A stretch of 64,000 bases of DNA, from the NCBI RefSeq assembly GCF_009765825.1, contig NZ_LMUR01000018.1, positions 1,585,354-1,649,353 of the forward strand, in the 5' to 3' direction. Below, piece by piece: positions 46,101-56,451 of this stretch; positions within the stretch are counted from its first letter, which is position 1, and each line of letters opens with the position of its first letter. The notes below the pieces were generated by a model. That model saw nothing but the letters and a program-made list of their open reading frames with translations. It was not told where the DNA came from and did not search any database. This DNA comes from Granulicella sp. L60. Lineage in GTDB: Bacteria; Acidobacteriota; Terriglobia; Terriglobales; Acidobacteriaceae. Made by a program: the position numbers and the translations under genes.

Positions 46101-46660
46101 TCCACTATCTCTACGGCGACTACGAGACCGCCTTCGACTACTCCGAAAAGGCTCTCCCTCTCCTCGCCGCCTTCCGTGGCCAGGTCGTCGAGTGGGACTT
46201 CGCCTTCTACCGCGCCCTCGCCGCTCTCGGCCGCGCCCTCGAAGTCCAGCCCGAAGAGCGTCAACCCCTCTTCCAGGCCGCCGCAGAACTCCTGCAAAAC
46301 TTCACCGACTGGTCCACCCTCAGCCCCTCCACCTTCCTCCACAAACGCGACCTCATCCACGCCGAACTCTGCCGCCAGCGCACCCTGCCCTCCACCGCTG
46401 CCCGCGCCTACCAGGATGCGGTCGCCTCGGCGGAAGCCAGCGGCTTCCTCCACGATCTCGCCTTAGTGCAGGAGCGTGCCGCCCACTTCTTCGCCGGGAT
46501 CGGCGAGCCTGAACCCGCCCATAAGCACGCCCTGGCTGCCCTCGCCTCCTACAACCGCTGGCAGGCCTGGGCCAAGGCCATGCACATCCAGGAGACACTC
46601 CTCGCCCCAGGCGGAGCCGCACCCCACCCCCGCACCGCCGAAACCTCCCACAGCCACTAG
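43133..46660 (+). CDS. Ser/Thr protein kinase fused to AAA/STAND ATPase and helical-repeat region
   Basis: The N-terminal kinase (about 8-295) has GIGGMGEV, VALKRTL, catalytic VHRDLKASN, DFGVSG and APEVL. Between the beta-3 Lys and the alpha-C Glu is an insert of about 45 residues, longer than usual. An AAA_16-type ATPase follows (about 310-620) with Walker A GGEGGVGKSRLL and a Walker B-like LLEVEDCHVAGESL. The rest (about 640-1170) is helical and TPR-like. The layout resembles kinase-ATPase signal integrators without a histidine kinase or DNA-binding end. I use the ATG at 43133, with AAGGG before it. It lies 88 bp after the KAS III-like gene and may regulate that cluster. Confidence 0.88.
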   Translation: MITDRIGGRYELLESIGIGGMGEVFRSHDRITGEIVALKRTLQMPIISFNRSQPLYSQTHLQITSPHSTIRTGVLTQTSSGARNMLALASEFRVLSSLRHPNIVSVLDYGFQTNGLPFFTMELLPNAQTVVSAAKGQPLQLQLDLLFQILQALSYLHRHGVVHRDLKASNILVTNNHVTVLDFGVSGLSDDTVAGTPDFIAPEVLLGAPPTPASDFYAVAAIACEMLTGKSFSQIRAQQRNRRHASEPHPLKANGAVGEIIQRLLAEDPIQRGYTDASRLLADLALAAGMDIPHETSAHRESYLKAAPMTGRTEELSQLLIALHEAAAGNGSGWLVGGEGGVGKSRLLDELRSRAHIEGFLVLRGRAEEAGAPYSIIRDSVLRLALVAGINDEEAAVLKTVFPEIERILGHNIPNILAFDPQVLSERLFEVIVELFARHPDPILLEVEDCHVAGESLKLLFRLAQLAPKGKLLVVASYRDNESPQLAAQSQGMRVLHIPRFSPAEIRQMSVSMLGAAMGSNPILLSFLERETEGNAFFLVEAVRQLAEDSGRLDRISADMLPASVFSDGMQSYVRRRLLRLPAWAQRSIQLVAVLGRDIDLEVLRAADPALDLHQLLIVCGNAAILEGHGYGWRFTHNKLREAVLDELDPLDRRELSLRAATAIEQLHDTDPAFIHAQALLWKQAGVPDKAARYLLASSMQMLSVGVPERAAELASDAARQLGLDLPEDRAGQGAAIGAEMQSIGATLANRPPAELINLPPLQDAHTARIIQILQLIGPAAHISQKPELFALCVLKSFLLTLTHGVGSDAPSVVAMYAAVVRAMTGNVRLAHEFSCLAIDLDQRLNQAISPSVAFLHAWFINHWLNPLETNIALAQQGARLGLEATEGNDLLYGCFSAAASVMYLALTGPPLDEIVHAADAQLAIVRGRVLISAFHCMLERQLALALMGRTRRRLSLTDDTYDEDRDLASIFATSNFNQMGYFYVAKMRLHYLYGDYETAFDYSEKALPLLAAFRGQVVEWDFAFYRALAALGRALEVQPEERQPLFQAAAELLQNFTDWSTLSPSTFLHKRDLIHAELCRQRTLPSTAARAYQDAVASAEASGFLHDLALVQERAAHFFAGIGEPEPAHKHALAALASYNRWQAWAKAMHIQETLLAPGGAAPHPRTAETSHSH

Positions 46661-46997
46661 GCGCCTGCGCGGCGAGCGCCCACTTCGTGGGGTGTATACC
46701 GCTTCGCCCGGCCCTCCCGATGGTCGGCACAAGATTATGGCGACCATCGGGAGCGGCACCCGAGGGATACACAAATCACGAAGTGATCGCCGCCCGCGCA
46801 GGGCGACCGGCCGTCAGGCCACATCCTTTGAGCCTCTTCCAAGCCCTTCGTTGACTTTCTGAATATCCATTCAGTATCCTTCCCCCGTCAGGGCAATCCG
46901 CCTCCAGCAAAGGCCTCGCCATCCAAACGGCGCAACAACGAACGCCTAAAATGAACGCCATGGATAATGAAGTGAACACAGAGAGCATAGAGAATAC
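46661..46997. other. Intergenic region with large palindrome before etfB
   Basis: The first 140 bases hold a long imperfect palindrome (46667-46799). The remainder (46800-46997) is the etfB upstream region, in which I see no clear promoter. Short ORFs here are products of the palindrome and are not credible genes. Confidence 0.6.
46667..46799. repeat. 133-bp imperfect palindrome (cruciform/REP- or MITE-like element)
   Basis: Nested pairing arms are visible. GCGCGG (46667-46672) pairs with CCGCGC (46794-46799). CACTTCGTG (46681-46689) pairs with CACGAAGTG (46777-46785). GTGTAT plus CC (46692-46700, one bulged A) pairs with GG plus ATACAC (46765-46772). CTCCCGATGGTCG (46714-46726) pairs with CGACCATCGGGAG (46741-46753) around a 14-nt loop. 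No transposase gene or clear target duplication is seen. Confidence 0.75.
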
Positions 46998-47756
46998 ATG
47001 CGCATACTGACCTACCTCCGCCAGGTTCTCGACGCCGAAGAGAGCGTCCGCATCACCAACCAGGCCGTCGCCCTCGAAAACAGCAAGCTCGTCATGGACA
47101 CCATGGACGAGTACGGCGTCGAAGAGGCCCTGCGCCTCCGCGAGTCAGGTGTCGAAACTGAGATCATCGCCATCGCCGTCGGCCCCGCCCGCACCCAGGA
47201 CGCCCTCCGCACCGCCCTCGCCATGGGAGCCGACCGCGCCATCCACGTCGAAACCGATCTCCGCCTCGACCCCATCGCCCTCAGCAAGGTCCTCGCCCAG
47301 ATCGCCACCCAGGAAGAAGCCACCCTCATCTTCTCCGGCGGCCAGCAGGCCGACTGGGACTCCCACGCCCTCGCCGCCGCCACCGCCGAGCGCCTCCAAT
47401 GGCCCCAGGCCACCTGGACCTCCGCCCTGACACTCTCCGGCACAACCCTCACCGGCAAACACGACGCCGACGAAGGCAGCGAGTCCTTCACCCTCGAACT
47501 CCCCGCCGTCGTCACCACCCAGCAGGGCCTCAACGAACCCCGCTACCCCACACTTCCCAACATCATGAAATCCAAGAAAAAAGAGCTTCGCAAAGAGTCC
47601 CTCGACCAGTTCAACGTCACCCCCAAACTCAAATTCCTCGCCGCTGAGATCCAGGTCAAAAGCCGTCTCAACAAGATCCTCGACGGCAAAGACGCTCCAG
47701 CCGCCGCCGCGCAGCTTGTAGACCTACTCCGCAACGAAGCCAGGGTGATCGCATGA
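46998..47756 (+). CDS. etfB: Electron transfer flavoprotein, beta subunit
   Basis: The 252-residue protein shows the EtfB pattern: RITNQAVALENSKLVMDTMDEYGVEEAL at the start (quoted in parts), IIAIAVGPARTQDALRTALAMGADRAIHV and FSGGQQADWDSHALAAATAERL. VVTTQQGLNEPRYPTLPNIM then matches the conserved late block with the AMP/adenine-binding region. With EtfA it accepts electrons from acyl-CoA dehydrogenases. Its stop overlaps the etfA start (ATGA), so the two are made together. The membrane oxidoreductase gene follows etfA and would receive the electrons. Confidence 0.95.
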   Translation: MRILTYLRQVLDAEESVRITNQAVALENSKLVMDTMDEYGVEEALRLRESGVETEIIAIAVGPARTQDALRTALAMGADRAIHVETDLRLDPIALSKVLAQIATQEEATLIFSGGQQADWDSHALAAATAERLQWPQATWTSALTLSGTTLTGKHDADEGSESFTLELPAVVTTQQGLNEPRYPTLPNIMKSKKKELRKESLDQFNVTPKLKFLAAEIQVKSRLNKILDGKDAPAAAAQLVDLLRNEARVIA

Positions 47757-48727
47757 TTCTCATCGTCGTCGAGCACGCCAACGGCAAAGTCAGCAAGAGC
47801 ACCTGGGAGATCGTCACTGCCTCCCGCGAACTCGCCCACCAAAAAGGAGGCGACACCTCCATTACTGCCCTCGTTCTGGGAGGCGGAGAGGGAAGCAACA
47901 TAGCCCCCATCGCTGCCGAGATTGCCCGCGCCACCGACCAGGTCCTCGTCGCCGATCTACCCGCCCTCGCCCAGTACGACCCCGAGCTTTGGTCCGCCGC
48001 CGTCGCCCAGATCGCCACAGAAGGCGAAGCCAGCGTCATCCTCATCGGAGCCAGCCGCAGCGGCCGCGAGTACAGCCCCCGCGTCGCCATCAAACTCGAC
48101 GCCCCGCTCCTCGAAGACGTCATCAGCCTCAAAGCCAGCAGCGACACCCTCACCGCCCAACGCTACACCTACCTCGCCCGCGTCACCGAGACCATCGAAG
48201 CTACATCACCCATCGCCGTCGTCACCATCAAACCCGGCATCTACACCCCGGCCACTCCACGCACCGAGTCCGCCGAGCAGTTCGACGTCGATCTCAACCT
48301 TCCCACCCCGCGCCTCAAAGTCACCGGCAAGAACATCGAACGCAGCTCCCGCGTCGGCCTCACCGAAGCCGACATCGTCGTCAGCGGAGGCCGCGGCGTC
48401 GGCAGCGCTGAAGGCTTCACCCAATACGTCGAAGCCCTCGCCGACCATCTCGGCGCAGCCGTCGGAGCCACCCGCGCCATCGTCGACGCCGGCTGGCGCC
48501 CCTACGCCGAACAGGTCGGCCAGACCGGCAAGACCGTCCAGCCCAAGACCTACATCGCCATCGGCATCTCCGGCGCGGTCCAGCACCTCTCGGGCATGAA
48601 CAAAAGCAAGACCATCGTCGCGATCAACCGCGACGCCGAAGCCCCCATCTTCAAGATCGCCGACTACGGCATCGTAGGCGACGTCTCCCAACTCGTTCCC
48701 GCCATCCTCACTGAGTTAAAAAAATAA
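47753..48727 (+). CDS. etfA: Electron transfer flavoprotein, alpha subunit
   Basis: The 324-residue protein has the N-terminal EtfA domain (ILIVVEHANGKVSKSTWEI) and the C-terminal FAD-binding domain (about 200-320). The latter shows the signatures VSGGRGVGSAEGF, GATRAIVDAGW, QVGQTGKTVQPKTYIAIGIS and GAVQHLSGM, then IVAINRDAEAPIFKIADYGIVG split by one Lys-rich turn. FAD in this domain carries one or two electrons from dehydrogenases to the quinone-reducing partner. It overlaps etfB by 4 bp and lies 32 bp before the Fe-S membrane protein gene. Confidence 0.96.
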   Translation: MILIVVEHANGKVSKSTWEIVTASRELAHQKGGDTSITALVLGGGEGSNIAPIAAEIARATDQVLVADLPALAQYDPELWSAAVAQIATEGEASVILIGASRSGREYSPRVAIKLDAPLLEDVISLKASSDTLTAQRYTYLARVTETIEATSPIAVVTIKPGIYTPATPRTESAEQFDVDLNLPTPRLKVTGKNIERSSRVGLTEADIVVSGGRGVGSAEGFTQYVEALADHLGAAVGATRAIVDAGWRPYAEQVGQTGKTVQPKTYIAIGISGAVQHLSGMNKSKTIVAINRDAEAPIFKIADYGIVGDVSQLVPAILTELKK

Positions 48728-48759
48728 TCATCCGATAAGAAGCGAGCGGTGCCGGCACA

Positions 48760-51414
<2,655 letters not shown>

Positions 51415-51427
51415 GCCGCCCGGACCG

Positions 51428-52417
51428 CTAACCCGCATTCACCCACCCCGCCGCCTGCCGCAACACATCCTTCGCCTGCGTCAAAAACGGAAACTCATTC
51501 GCCGAAGCCGCAAACGCATGGTTCATCCCCGGTACAAACACGTGCGTCACCTTTACTCCCTCGTCCGCCATCCGCCTCGCATAGGCCTGCCCCTCATCCC
51601 GCAGCACGTCATACTCCGCCGTCACCACAAACGCCCTCGGCAACCCCGCCAGCGAAGCCGCCAGTAGCGGCGCAGCCCGAAAGTCCTTCCCCTCCGCCTT
51701 ATCGCTCAGGTAGTGATCCCAGAACCAGATCATCGCCTTCCGCGTCAGCCCATACCCCTCTGCATTCTCCAGATACGACCCCGTAGGCGGATCGTAGTAG
51801 CCCGCAATCGGATACAGCAGCATCTGCCCCACCAGCCCTGTTACCCCCTTATCCCGCAGCAGCAAAGCCGCGACCGCCGCCAGCGTCGCCCCCGCGCTAT
51901 CCCCGCCCACCATCACCCGCGACGCATCCCCGCCCAGCTCCCCCGCATGCGCCAGCACCCACTCTGTCGCCGCCGTGCAATCCTCCACCGCTGCAGGAAA
52001 CTTATGCTCCGGCGCCAGCCGGTAATCCACCGAAACCACCACCACATCAGCCTCTGTAGCCAACGCCCGGCAGTAAGGATCATGCGTCTCCAGCGTCCCC
52101 GTCACCCACCCACCACCATGAAAGAACACCATCACCGGCAGCGGCCCGCGCTCACCACCTGGCGGCGTATAAACCCGCACCCCAATCTCCCTCCCAGCAC
52201 CCCGAGAAGCAAAATCAGCAGAAGCGGAGCCCTCAGCCTCCACCACAATCGTCCTCGCCTCCACCCGTACCCCGGCGTACTCCGGCATCGCCACAAACCG
52301 TTCCATCATCTCCGCCCGATGCTGTCGCGCCAGCTCCGGCGTCAACTCGTGTGTCGGTGGATGGCCCAACGCCTTTGCGGCGTCCAAAAGAGTCTGCAGT
52401 TTAAGATCGACAGGCAT
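51428..52417 (-). CDS. Alpha/beta hydrolase, hormone-sensitive-lipase-type esterase
   Basis: The 329-residue enzyme has the oxyanion motif HGGGWVTG (100-107), the nucleophile elbow GGDSAG with S174, a late acid in TAEYDVLRDEG and the catalytic His in VPGMNHAFA. This is the family IV (HSL) esterase pattern; length is normal. It lacks a signal peptide, so it acts in the cytoplasm on short-chain esters or carbamates. It is convergent with the EMO-like gene; only 13 bp separate the stops and no shared terminator is seen. Confidence 0.93.
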   Translation of the reverse strand: MPVDLKLQTLLDAAKALGHPPTHELTPELARQHRAEMMERFVAMPEYAGVRVEARTIVVEAEGSASADFASRGAGREIGVRVYTPPGGERGPLPVMVFFHGGGWVTGTLETHDPYCRALATEADVVVVSVDYRLAPEHKFPAAVEDCTAATEWVLAHAGELGGDASRVMVGGDSAGATLAAVAALLLRDKGVTGLVGQMLLYPIAGYYDPPTGSYLENAEGYGLTRKAMIWFWDHYLSDKAEGKDFRAAPLLAASLAGLPRAFVVTAEYDVLRDEGQAYARRMADEGVKVTHVFVPGMNHAFAASANEFPFLTQAKDVLRQAAGWVNAG

Positions 52418-52638
52418 ACAGCCATCCTATCCCGGCACCAATCTCCATCGCAGCCCATCGGAATCTGTCCCGTAGCCGTCTAACCAACAGACAAAAGAGC
52501 CCCTGCGCACGCCTGATCCTCCCGGGCACGCGCAAGAACGCATCGCCTCTGTGGAAAATCTGAAGCGCGTAAAAGAGTTAGAAGTGAGTTAGATCCGCCA
52601 AACGCCAGGGAAGAGATCACCCAGCCGCTCAGCGGAAG

Positions 52639-53154
52639 CTAGTTCTGAAAGCTCAGCAGCTCCAGCCGAACCGGGTCGACGCCCATCCTGACCATGTTCA
52701 ACTGTCTCGCCGCGCCCAGCGACAGGTCGATCACCCTATCGGGGAACAGGACTCCCCGATCCGTAATCGTCACAATCACAGACCGCTTGTTGCGCAGATC
52801 CGTCACCTTCACCTTGCTGCCAAATGGAAGGGTCCGGTGCGCTGCCGTCAGTTCATTCTTGTCGAACCGCCGTCCGCTCGCCGTGAGGTGACCCTGCAGG
52901 ACTTCGCCATACCAACTGGCAAATCCGCTCTTGATGCGGGTTAGAACCGTGATCTTTGGTACAGGCACGGTCGTCACGATCTCCGCCGGGCTGACATCAT
53001 GCATCGTCACGGGTGTCTCCGCCGCGTAGGCGGATGCCGGAGTGGCGGTGTCGCTCGCAAAGGCCGACAGGACAACCAGCGCAGCCAGCGTAAACGCCGT
53101 CCGGCACCTTCCTGTCATCGTTGCTGTACGTTCGTTTCCGGGTGTAAGAACCAT
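52639..53154 (-). CDS. rlpA: RlpA-like double-psi beta-barrel protein
   Basis: The 171-residue protein has an export segment (about 17-45, ending AYAAE). The conserved RlpA domain (about 75-168) has FASWYGEVLQGHLTASGRRF, the ELTAAHRTLPFGSKVKV strand and ITDRGVLFPDRVIDLS. RlpA proteins are septal lytic transglycosylases or cell-wall-binding proteins. There is no C-terminal SPOR domain, so septal targeting by denuded glycan is not expected. A TATACT sequence (minus strand, 53162-53167) would put the transcript start almost at the first ATG. The alternative start is the ATG at 53118. Confidence 0.87.
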   Translation of the reverse strand: MVLTPGNERTATMTGRCRTAFTLAALVVLSAFASDTATPASAYAAETPVTMHDVSPAEIVTTVPVPKITVLTRIKSGFASWYGEVLQGHLTASGRRFDKNELTAAHRTLPFGSKVKVTDLRNKRSVIVTITDRGVLFPDRVIDLSLGAARQLNMVRMGVDPVRLELLSFQN

Positions 53155-53550
53155 AGGCTTAAGTATATGAAATTACGGCATTAAACAGTAATTTTTCGCC
53201 ACAAAAATGAGCCCCGGTTCACCACACCCAAAGCCTCTTGTCAACCCGTTTTCAGGTTGCCTGGACACCCCAAAAATCTTCTTAAAAATCGCACCCTCCT
53301 AAGTGCACATTACAGGCGGGTTAACACGGCCAAATTCCAAAACGGCTAATTTAGGGGGTACCTGGGTCCCGATTTTTTATTTCCTTCGGCGCCGCACACA
53401 GGCTCATGTCACGATGGGCGTAGAAAGCGGCCCCGTCGCATCTTCCCAAAAACACCCCTTTTCGCCGCCAACCGTCTCACCAGCGTCGATCGGACAGGGA
53501 AGCCGCCAGGTCCTCTTCCGTCAGCAATCCGCCCCGGATGGAGCTCCACC
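53155..53550. other. Divergent intergenic region between rlpA-like and MBOAT genes
   Basis: These 396 bases carry promoters for both directions. The part 53210-53350 is C/A-rich with short CACCACACCC and CACCCC stretches that recall the intergenic repeat family, but block order is not conserved, so I do not call a copy. CAACC and GGTTG (about 53240-53258) can pair as a small hairpin. A GTACC-rich stretch lies near 53356. No gene is seen. Confidence 0.45.
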
Positions 53551-54954
53551 ATGTCGCCCCTCAGCCCGGCGTACTTCGCATTTGCCGCCCTCGTCATCAC
53601 CCTCTTCTGGGTCTGCTTCCGCTGGCAACAAGCACGCCTCTCCCTCCTCCTCGCCGCCAACCTCTTCTTTCTCGCCCGCCTCGCTTGGTTCTACCCCATC
53701 CTCCTCCTCGCCGCCGCGTCCATCGACTTCCTCGTCGGCCTCGGCCTCCAGAACATCCCCCGCGCTCAGACACCTCGCCGCCGCGTCCTCGTCTCCGTCA
53801 GCGTCCTGCTCAACGTCGGACTGCTCGCCTCCACCAAGTGCATCCCCGTAGCACTCATCGACCTCGGTCCACTCTACCGCTGGGTCTTCCCGCTAAGCCT
53901 CTCGTTCTACTGCTTCCAGTCGATGACCTACACCATCGATCTCTTCCGCGGCACCCGCGAAGGAACCCGCAGCTACCTCACCCACCTCACCTCCGCCACC
54001 CTCTTCACCGTCATCGTCGCCGGTCCCATCAACCGCATCTCCGACCTCGTCAAGCAGCTCCAACAACCCTTCTCCCTCACCCAGACCCAGGCTGCCCGAG
54101 CCTTCCTCCTCATCTCCTCCGGCCTCTTCAAAAAACTCCTCATCGCCGACTTCCTCTCCAACAACATCGCCAACCGCGTCTTCGATACCCCCACCCTCTA
54201 CAGCGGAGCCGAGGTCCTCCTCGGCGTCTACGCCTACGCCCTCCAGATCTACTTCGACTTCTCCGGATACACCGACATCGCCATGGGCGTCAGCCTGCTC
54301 CTCGGCCTCACCCTCCCCGACAACTTCAACCGCCCCTACCAGTCCCTCAACATCGCCGACTTCTGGCGCCGCTGGCACATCACCTTCTCCAACTGGCTCC
54401 GCGACTACCTCTACTTCTCCCTCCCCAGTTCCCGCAAGTGGAAGGGTTGGAACTACATCAACCCCATCATCGTCATGGTCTTAGGCGGCCTCTGGCACGG
54501 CCTCGGCTGGACCTTCTTCCTCTGGGGTCTCATCCACGGCATCGCCCTCACCACCCACCGCATCTTCCAACAGATTCGCCAGACCAAATACGGCAAGCGT
54601 CCCGCAACCCCCATGCCGCGTTGGGCCAGGTACCTCAGCATCTTCGTCACCTTCCACTTCATCTGCTTCACCTGGATCTTCTTCCGTTCGCCCGACGTCG
54701 CCACCGCCCAATCCGTCCTTGCCCGTCTCGGCTCCATGACCTTCTCAGTCACCAACATCACCCTCCCCATGCTCGCCGTCATGATCATCGGCGTCGCTCT
54801 CCACGCCATCCCAGCCAAATGGTTCGACCGCAGCGTCGAACTCTTCAGCCAAGCACCCTTCGTCCTCCAGGGTGCCGGCCTCGCATCGGTCGTCCTCCTG
54901 ATCGAACTCCTCTCCGGCCGCGGTTCAACCTCCTTCGTCTACAGCAACTTCTAG
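53551..54954 (+). CDS. MBOAT-family membrane O-acyltransferase (AlgI/DltB-like)
   Basis: The 467-residue protein has about 11-12 transmembrane segments. MBOAT signatures are YCFQSMTYTIDLFRG, AGPINRISDL, YALQIYFDFSGYTDIAMG, FNRPYQS, DFWRRWHITFSNWLRDYLY and GGLWHGLGWTF, where the His of LWHG is the predicted catalytic residue. Such proteins move an acyl group across the membrane to a polymer (alginate, peptidoglycan, teichoic acid). GGAG about 8 nt before the ATG supports this start. It heads a tight operon with two SGNH proteins and an acyl carrier protein. The acyl group and acceptor are unknown. Confidence 0.92.
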   Translation: MSPLSPAYFAFAALVITLFWVCFRWQQARLSLLLAANLFFLARLAWFYPILLLAAASIDFLVGLGLQNIPRAQTPRRRVLVSVSVLLNVGLLASTKCIPVALIDLGPLYRWVFPLSLSFYCFQSMTYTIDLFRGTREGTRSYLTHLTSATLFTVIVAGPINRISDLVKQLQQPFSLTQTQAARAFLLISSGLFKKLLIADFLSNNIANRVFDTPTLYSGAEVLLGVYAYALQIYFDFSGYTDIAMGVSLLLGLTLPDNFNRPYQSLNIADFWRRWHITFSNWLRDYLYFSLPSSRKWKGWNYINPIIVMVLGGLWHGLGWTFFLWGLIHGIALTTHRIFQQIRQTKYGKRPATPMPRWARYLSIFVTFHFICFTWIFFRSPDVATAQSVLARLGSMTFSVTNITLPMLAVMIIGVALHAIPAKWFDRSVELFSQAPFVLQGAGLASVVLLIELLSGRGSTSFVYSNF

Positions 54955-54957
54955 CCC

Positions 54958-56451
54958 ATGCCCACCTTCCCCACCAAAACCCTCCAGGCCGTCGCCACCT
55001 TCGCCGCCATCCTGCTCGCCGTCCACTACGGCACCGCGGGCAGCAAAGGCCTCGACCCCGCGAGCCTCCGTCCCATCGCCCAGCTCCCTACCGGCCGCGC
55101 ATCCATCTTCCCCATCGTCAAAGTCGCCCCACCGGCCCTTCCCACCGCCCTCGCCATCCCCGACCCCCTCGCACCCGGCCACAGCACATCCTCCGCCCTC
55201 GCCAACTCCTCCCCCGAGACCCAGTTCCTCATCGACGACAACGGCGCGCTCGACCACTTCTACGCCGCCTTGCAAAATCTAAGCTCCGGTCGCAGCCAGC
55301 CCACCGTCCGCATCGTCCACTACGGCGACTCGCCCACCACCGCCGACCTCATCACCGGCGACGCCCGCGAGCTCCTCCAGCAGCGCTTCGGCAACGCCGG
55401 TCCCGGCTTCATCCTCATCGCCAAACCCTGGGCCTGGTACGGCCACCACGGCGTCGACGTCTCCGGCTCCAACTGGAAGATCGACACCGCCGTCGGCTCC
55501 ATGCACGAAGCCAACTATGGCCTCGGCGGAGTCATCTTCACCGGCCCCGTCGGAGCCTCCAGCACCATCCACCTCATCGCCCACAACTCCACCTCCATCG
55601 AAGTCCAATACCTCGCCCAGCCCAATGGCGGCGCGCTCGACATCACCGCCGACGGCAACCCCGCAGGCACCATCCAAACCGCCGCCGACACCAAGAAGGA
55701 CGACGCCTCCTCCATCACCCTCCCCGCCGGAACCAAAACCGTAGAACTCACCGTCTCCGGCAACCCCGTCCAACTCTTCGGCGTAGCCTTCAGCACGCAG
55801 GAGAGAGGCCTCACCTACGACAGCATCGGCCTCAACGGCGCCTCCACCACGGTTATGTCCCGTGCCTTCAACCCCGCCACCTTTGCCCTCGCCCTCCAGC
55901 ACCGCAACCCCGACCTCGTCGTCATCAACTACGGCACCAACGAGTCCAGCTACCCCGCCTACGTCGAAAAGCAGTACGAGCCCGAGCTCATCCGCGCCAT
56001 CGGTCGAGTCCGCGCCGCCCTCCCCAACGCCTCCATCCTCATCATGAGCCCCATGGACCGCGGCGACCGCAGCGGCGACCAGATCTCCACCATGCCCGCC
56101 ATCCCCGAGATCGTCGCCATCCAGCGGCGCGTCGCCCAGCAGACCGGCTGCGGCTTCTTCAACACCTACCAGGCCATGGGCGGCAACGGCACCATGTCCC
56201 GCTGGTACGACGGCCACCCCCGCATGGTCGCCGCCGACCTCATCCACCCCACCCCCCAGGGAGCCCGCATCGTCGCCCAGCTTCTCACCAGCCAGCTCCT
56301 GATAGGCTACGAACGGTACATGCAAAATCACGCGACCGCCCAACGCACGTCCCCGCCCATCGCATCCGCCGCCTCGCCCGGCCACTCAGCCAAGCCCACG
56401 CCACCTCTCGCGAAGCAAATCAATCCAGCCCACCCGATCGGAGTCCAATAG
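54958..56451 (+). CDS. Exported SGNH/GDSL hydrolase-like protein 1
   Basis: The 497-residue protein begins with a hydrophobic export/anchor segment (about 9-27). It contains block I HYGDSPTTADL with S125, block III INYGTNESSY and block V DLIHPTPQGA with D427 and H430, so the Ser-Asp-His set is intact. A beta-rich insert (about 200-270, EVQYLAQPNGGALDI) lies between blocks. In acylation systems (AlgX/J, DltD, PatB), SGNH proteins transfer the acyl group to the polymer or remove it. It starts 3 bp after the MBOAT stop and abuts the next SGNH gene. It is a paralogue of that neighbour. Confidence 0.87.
   Translation: MPTFPTKTLQAVATFAAILLAVHYGTAGSKGLDPASLRPIAQLPTGRASIFPIVKVAPPALPTALAIPDPLAPGHSTSSALANSSPETQFLIDDNGALDHFYAALQNLSSGRSQPTVRIVHYGDSPTTADLITGDARELLQQRFGNAGPGFILIAKPWAWYGHHGVDVSGSNWKIDTAVGSMHEANYGLGGVIFTGPVGASSTIHLIAHNSTSIEVQYLAQPNGGALDITADGNPAGTIQTAADTKKDDASSITLPAGTKTVELTVSGNPVQLFGVAFSTQERGLTYDSIGLNGASTTVMSRAFNPATFALALQHRNPDLVVINYGTNESSYPAYVEKQYEPELIRAIGRVRAALPNASILIMSPMDRGDRSGDQISTMPAIPEIVAIQRRVAQQTGCGFFNTYQAMGGNGTMSRWYDGHPRMVAADLIHPTPQGARIVAQLLTSQLLIGYERYMQNHATAQRTSPPIASAASPGHSAKPTPPLAKQINPAHPIGVQ

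Noticed and set aside
46353..46772. Arg/Gly-rich minus-strand ORFs across the large palindrome
   Set aside because: They read through palindrome arms and the end of the kinase gene; no family and no start signals.
55279..56385. 368-residue minus-strand ORF opposite the first SGNH gene
   Set aside because: Gly/Val/Asp-rich complement of a C3-biased coding frame; no motif or start signal.
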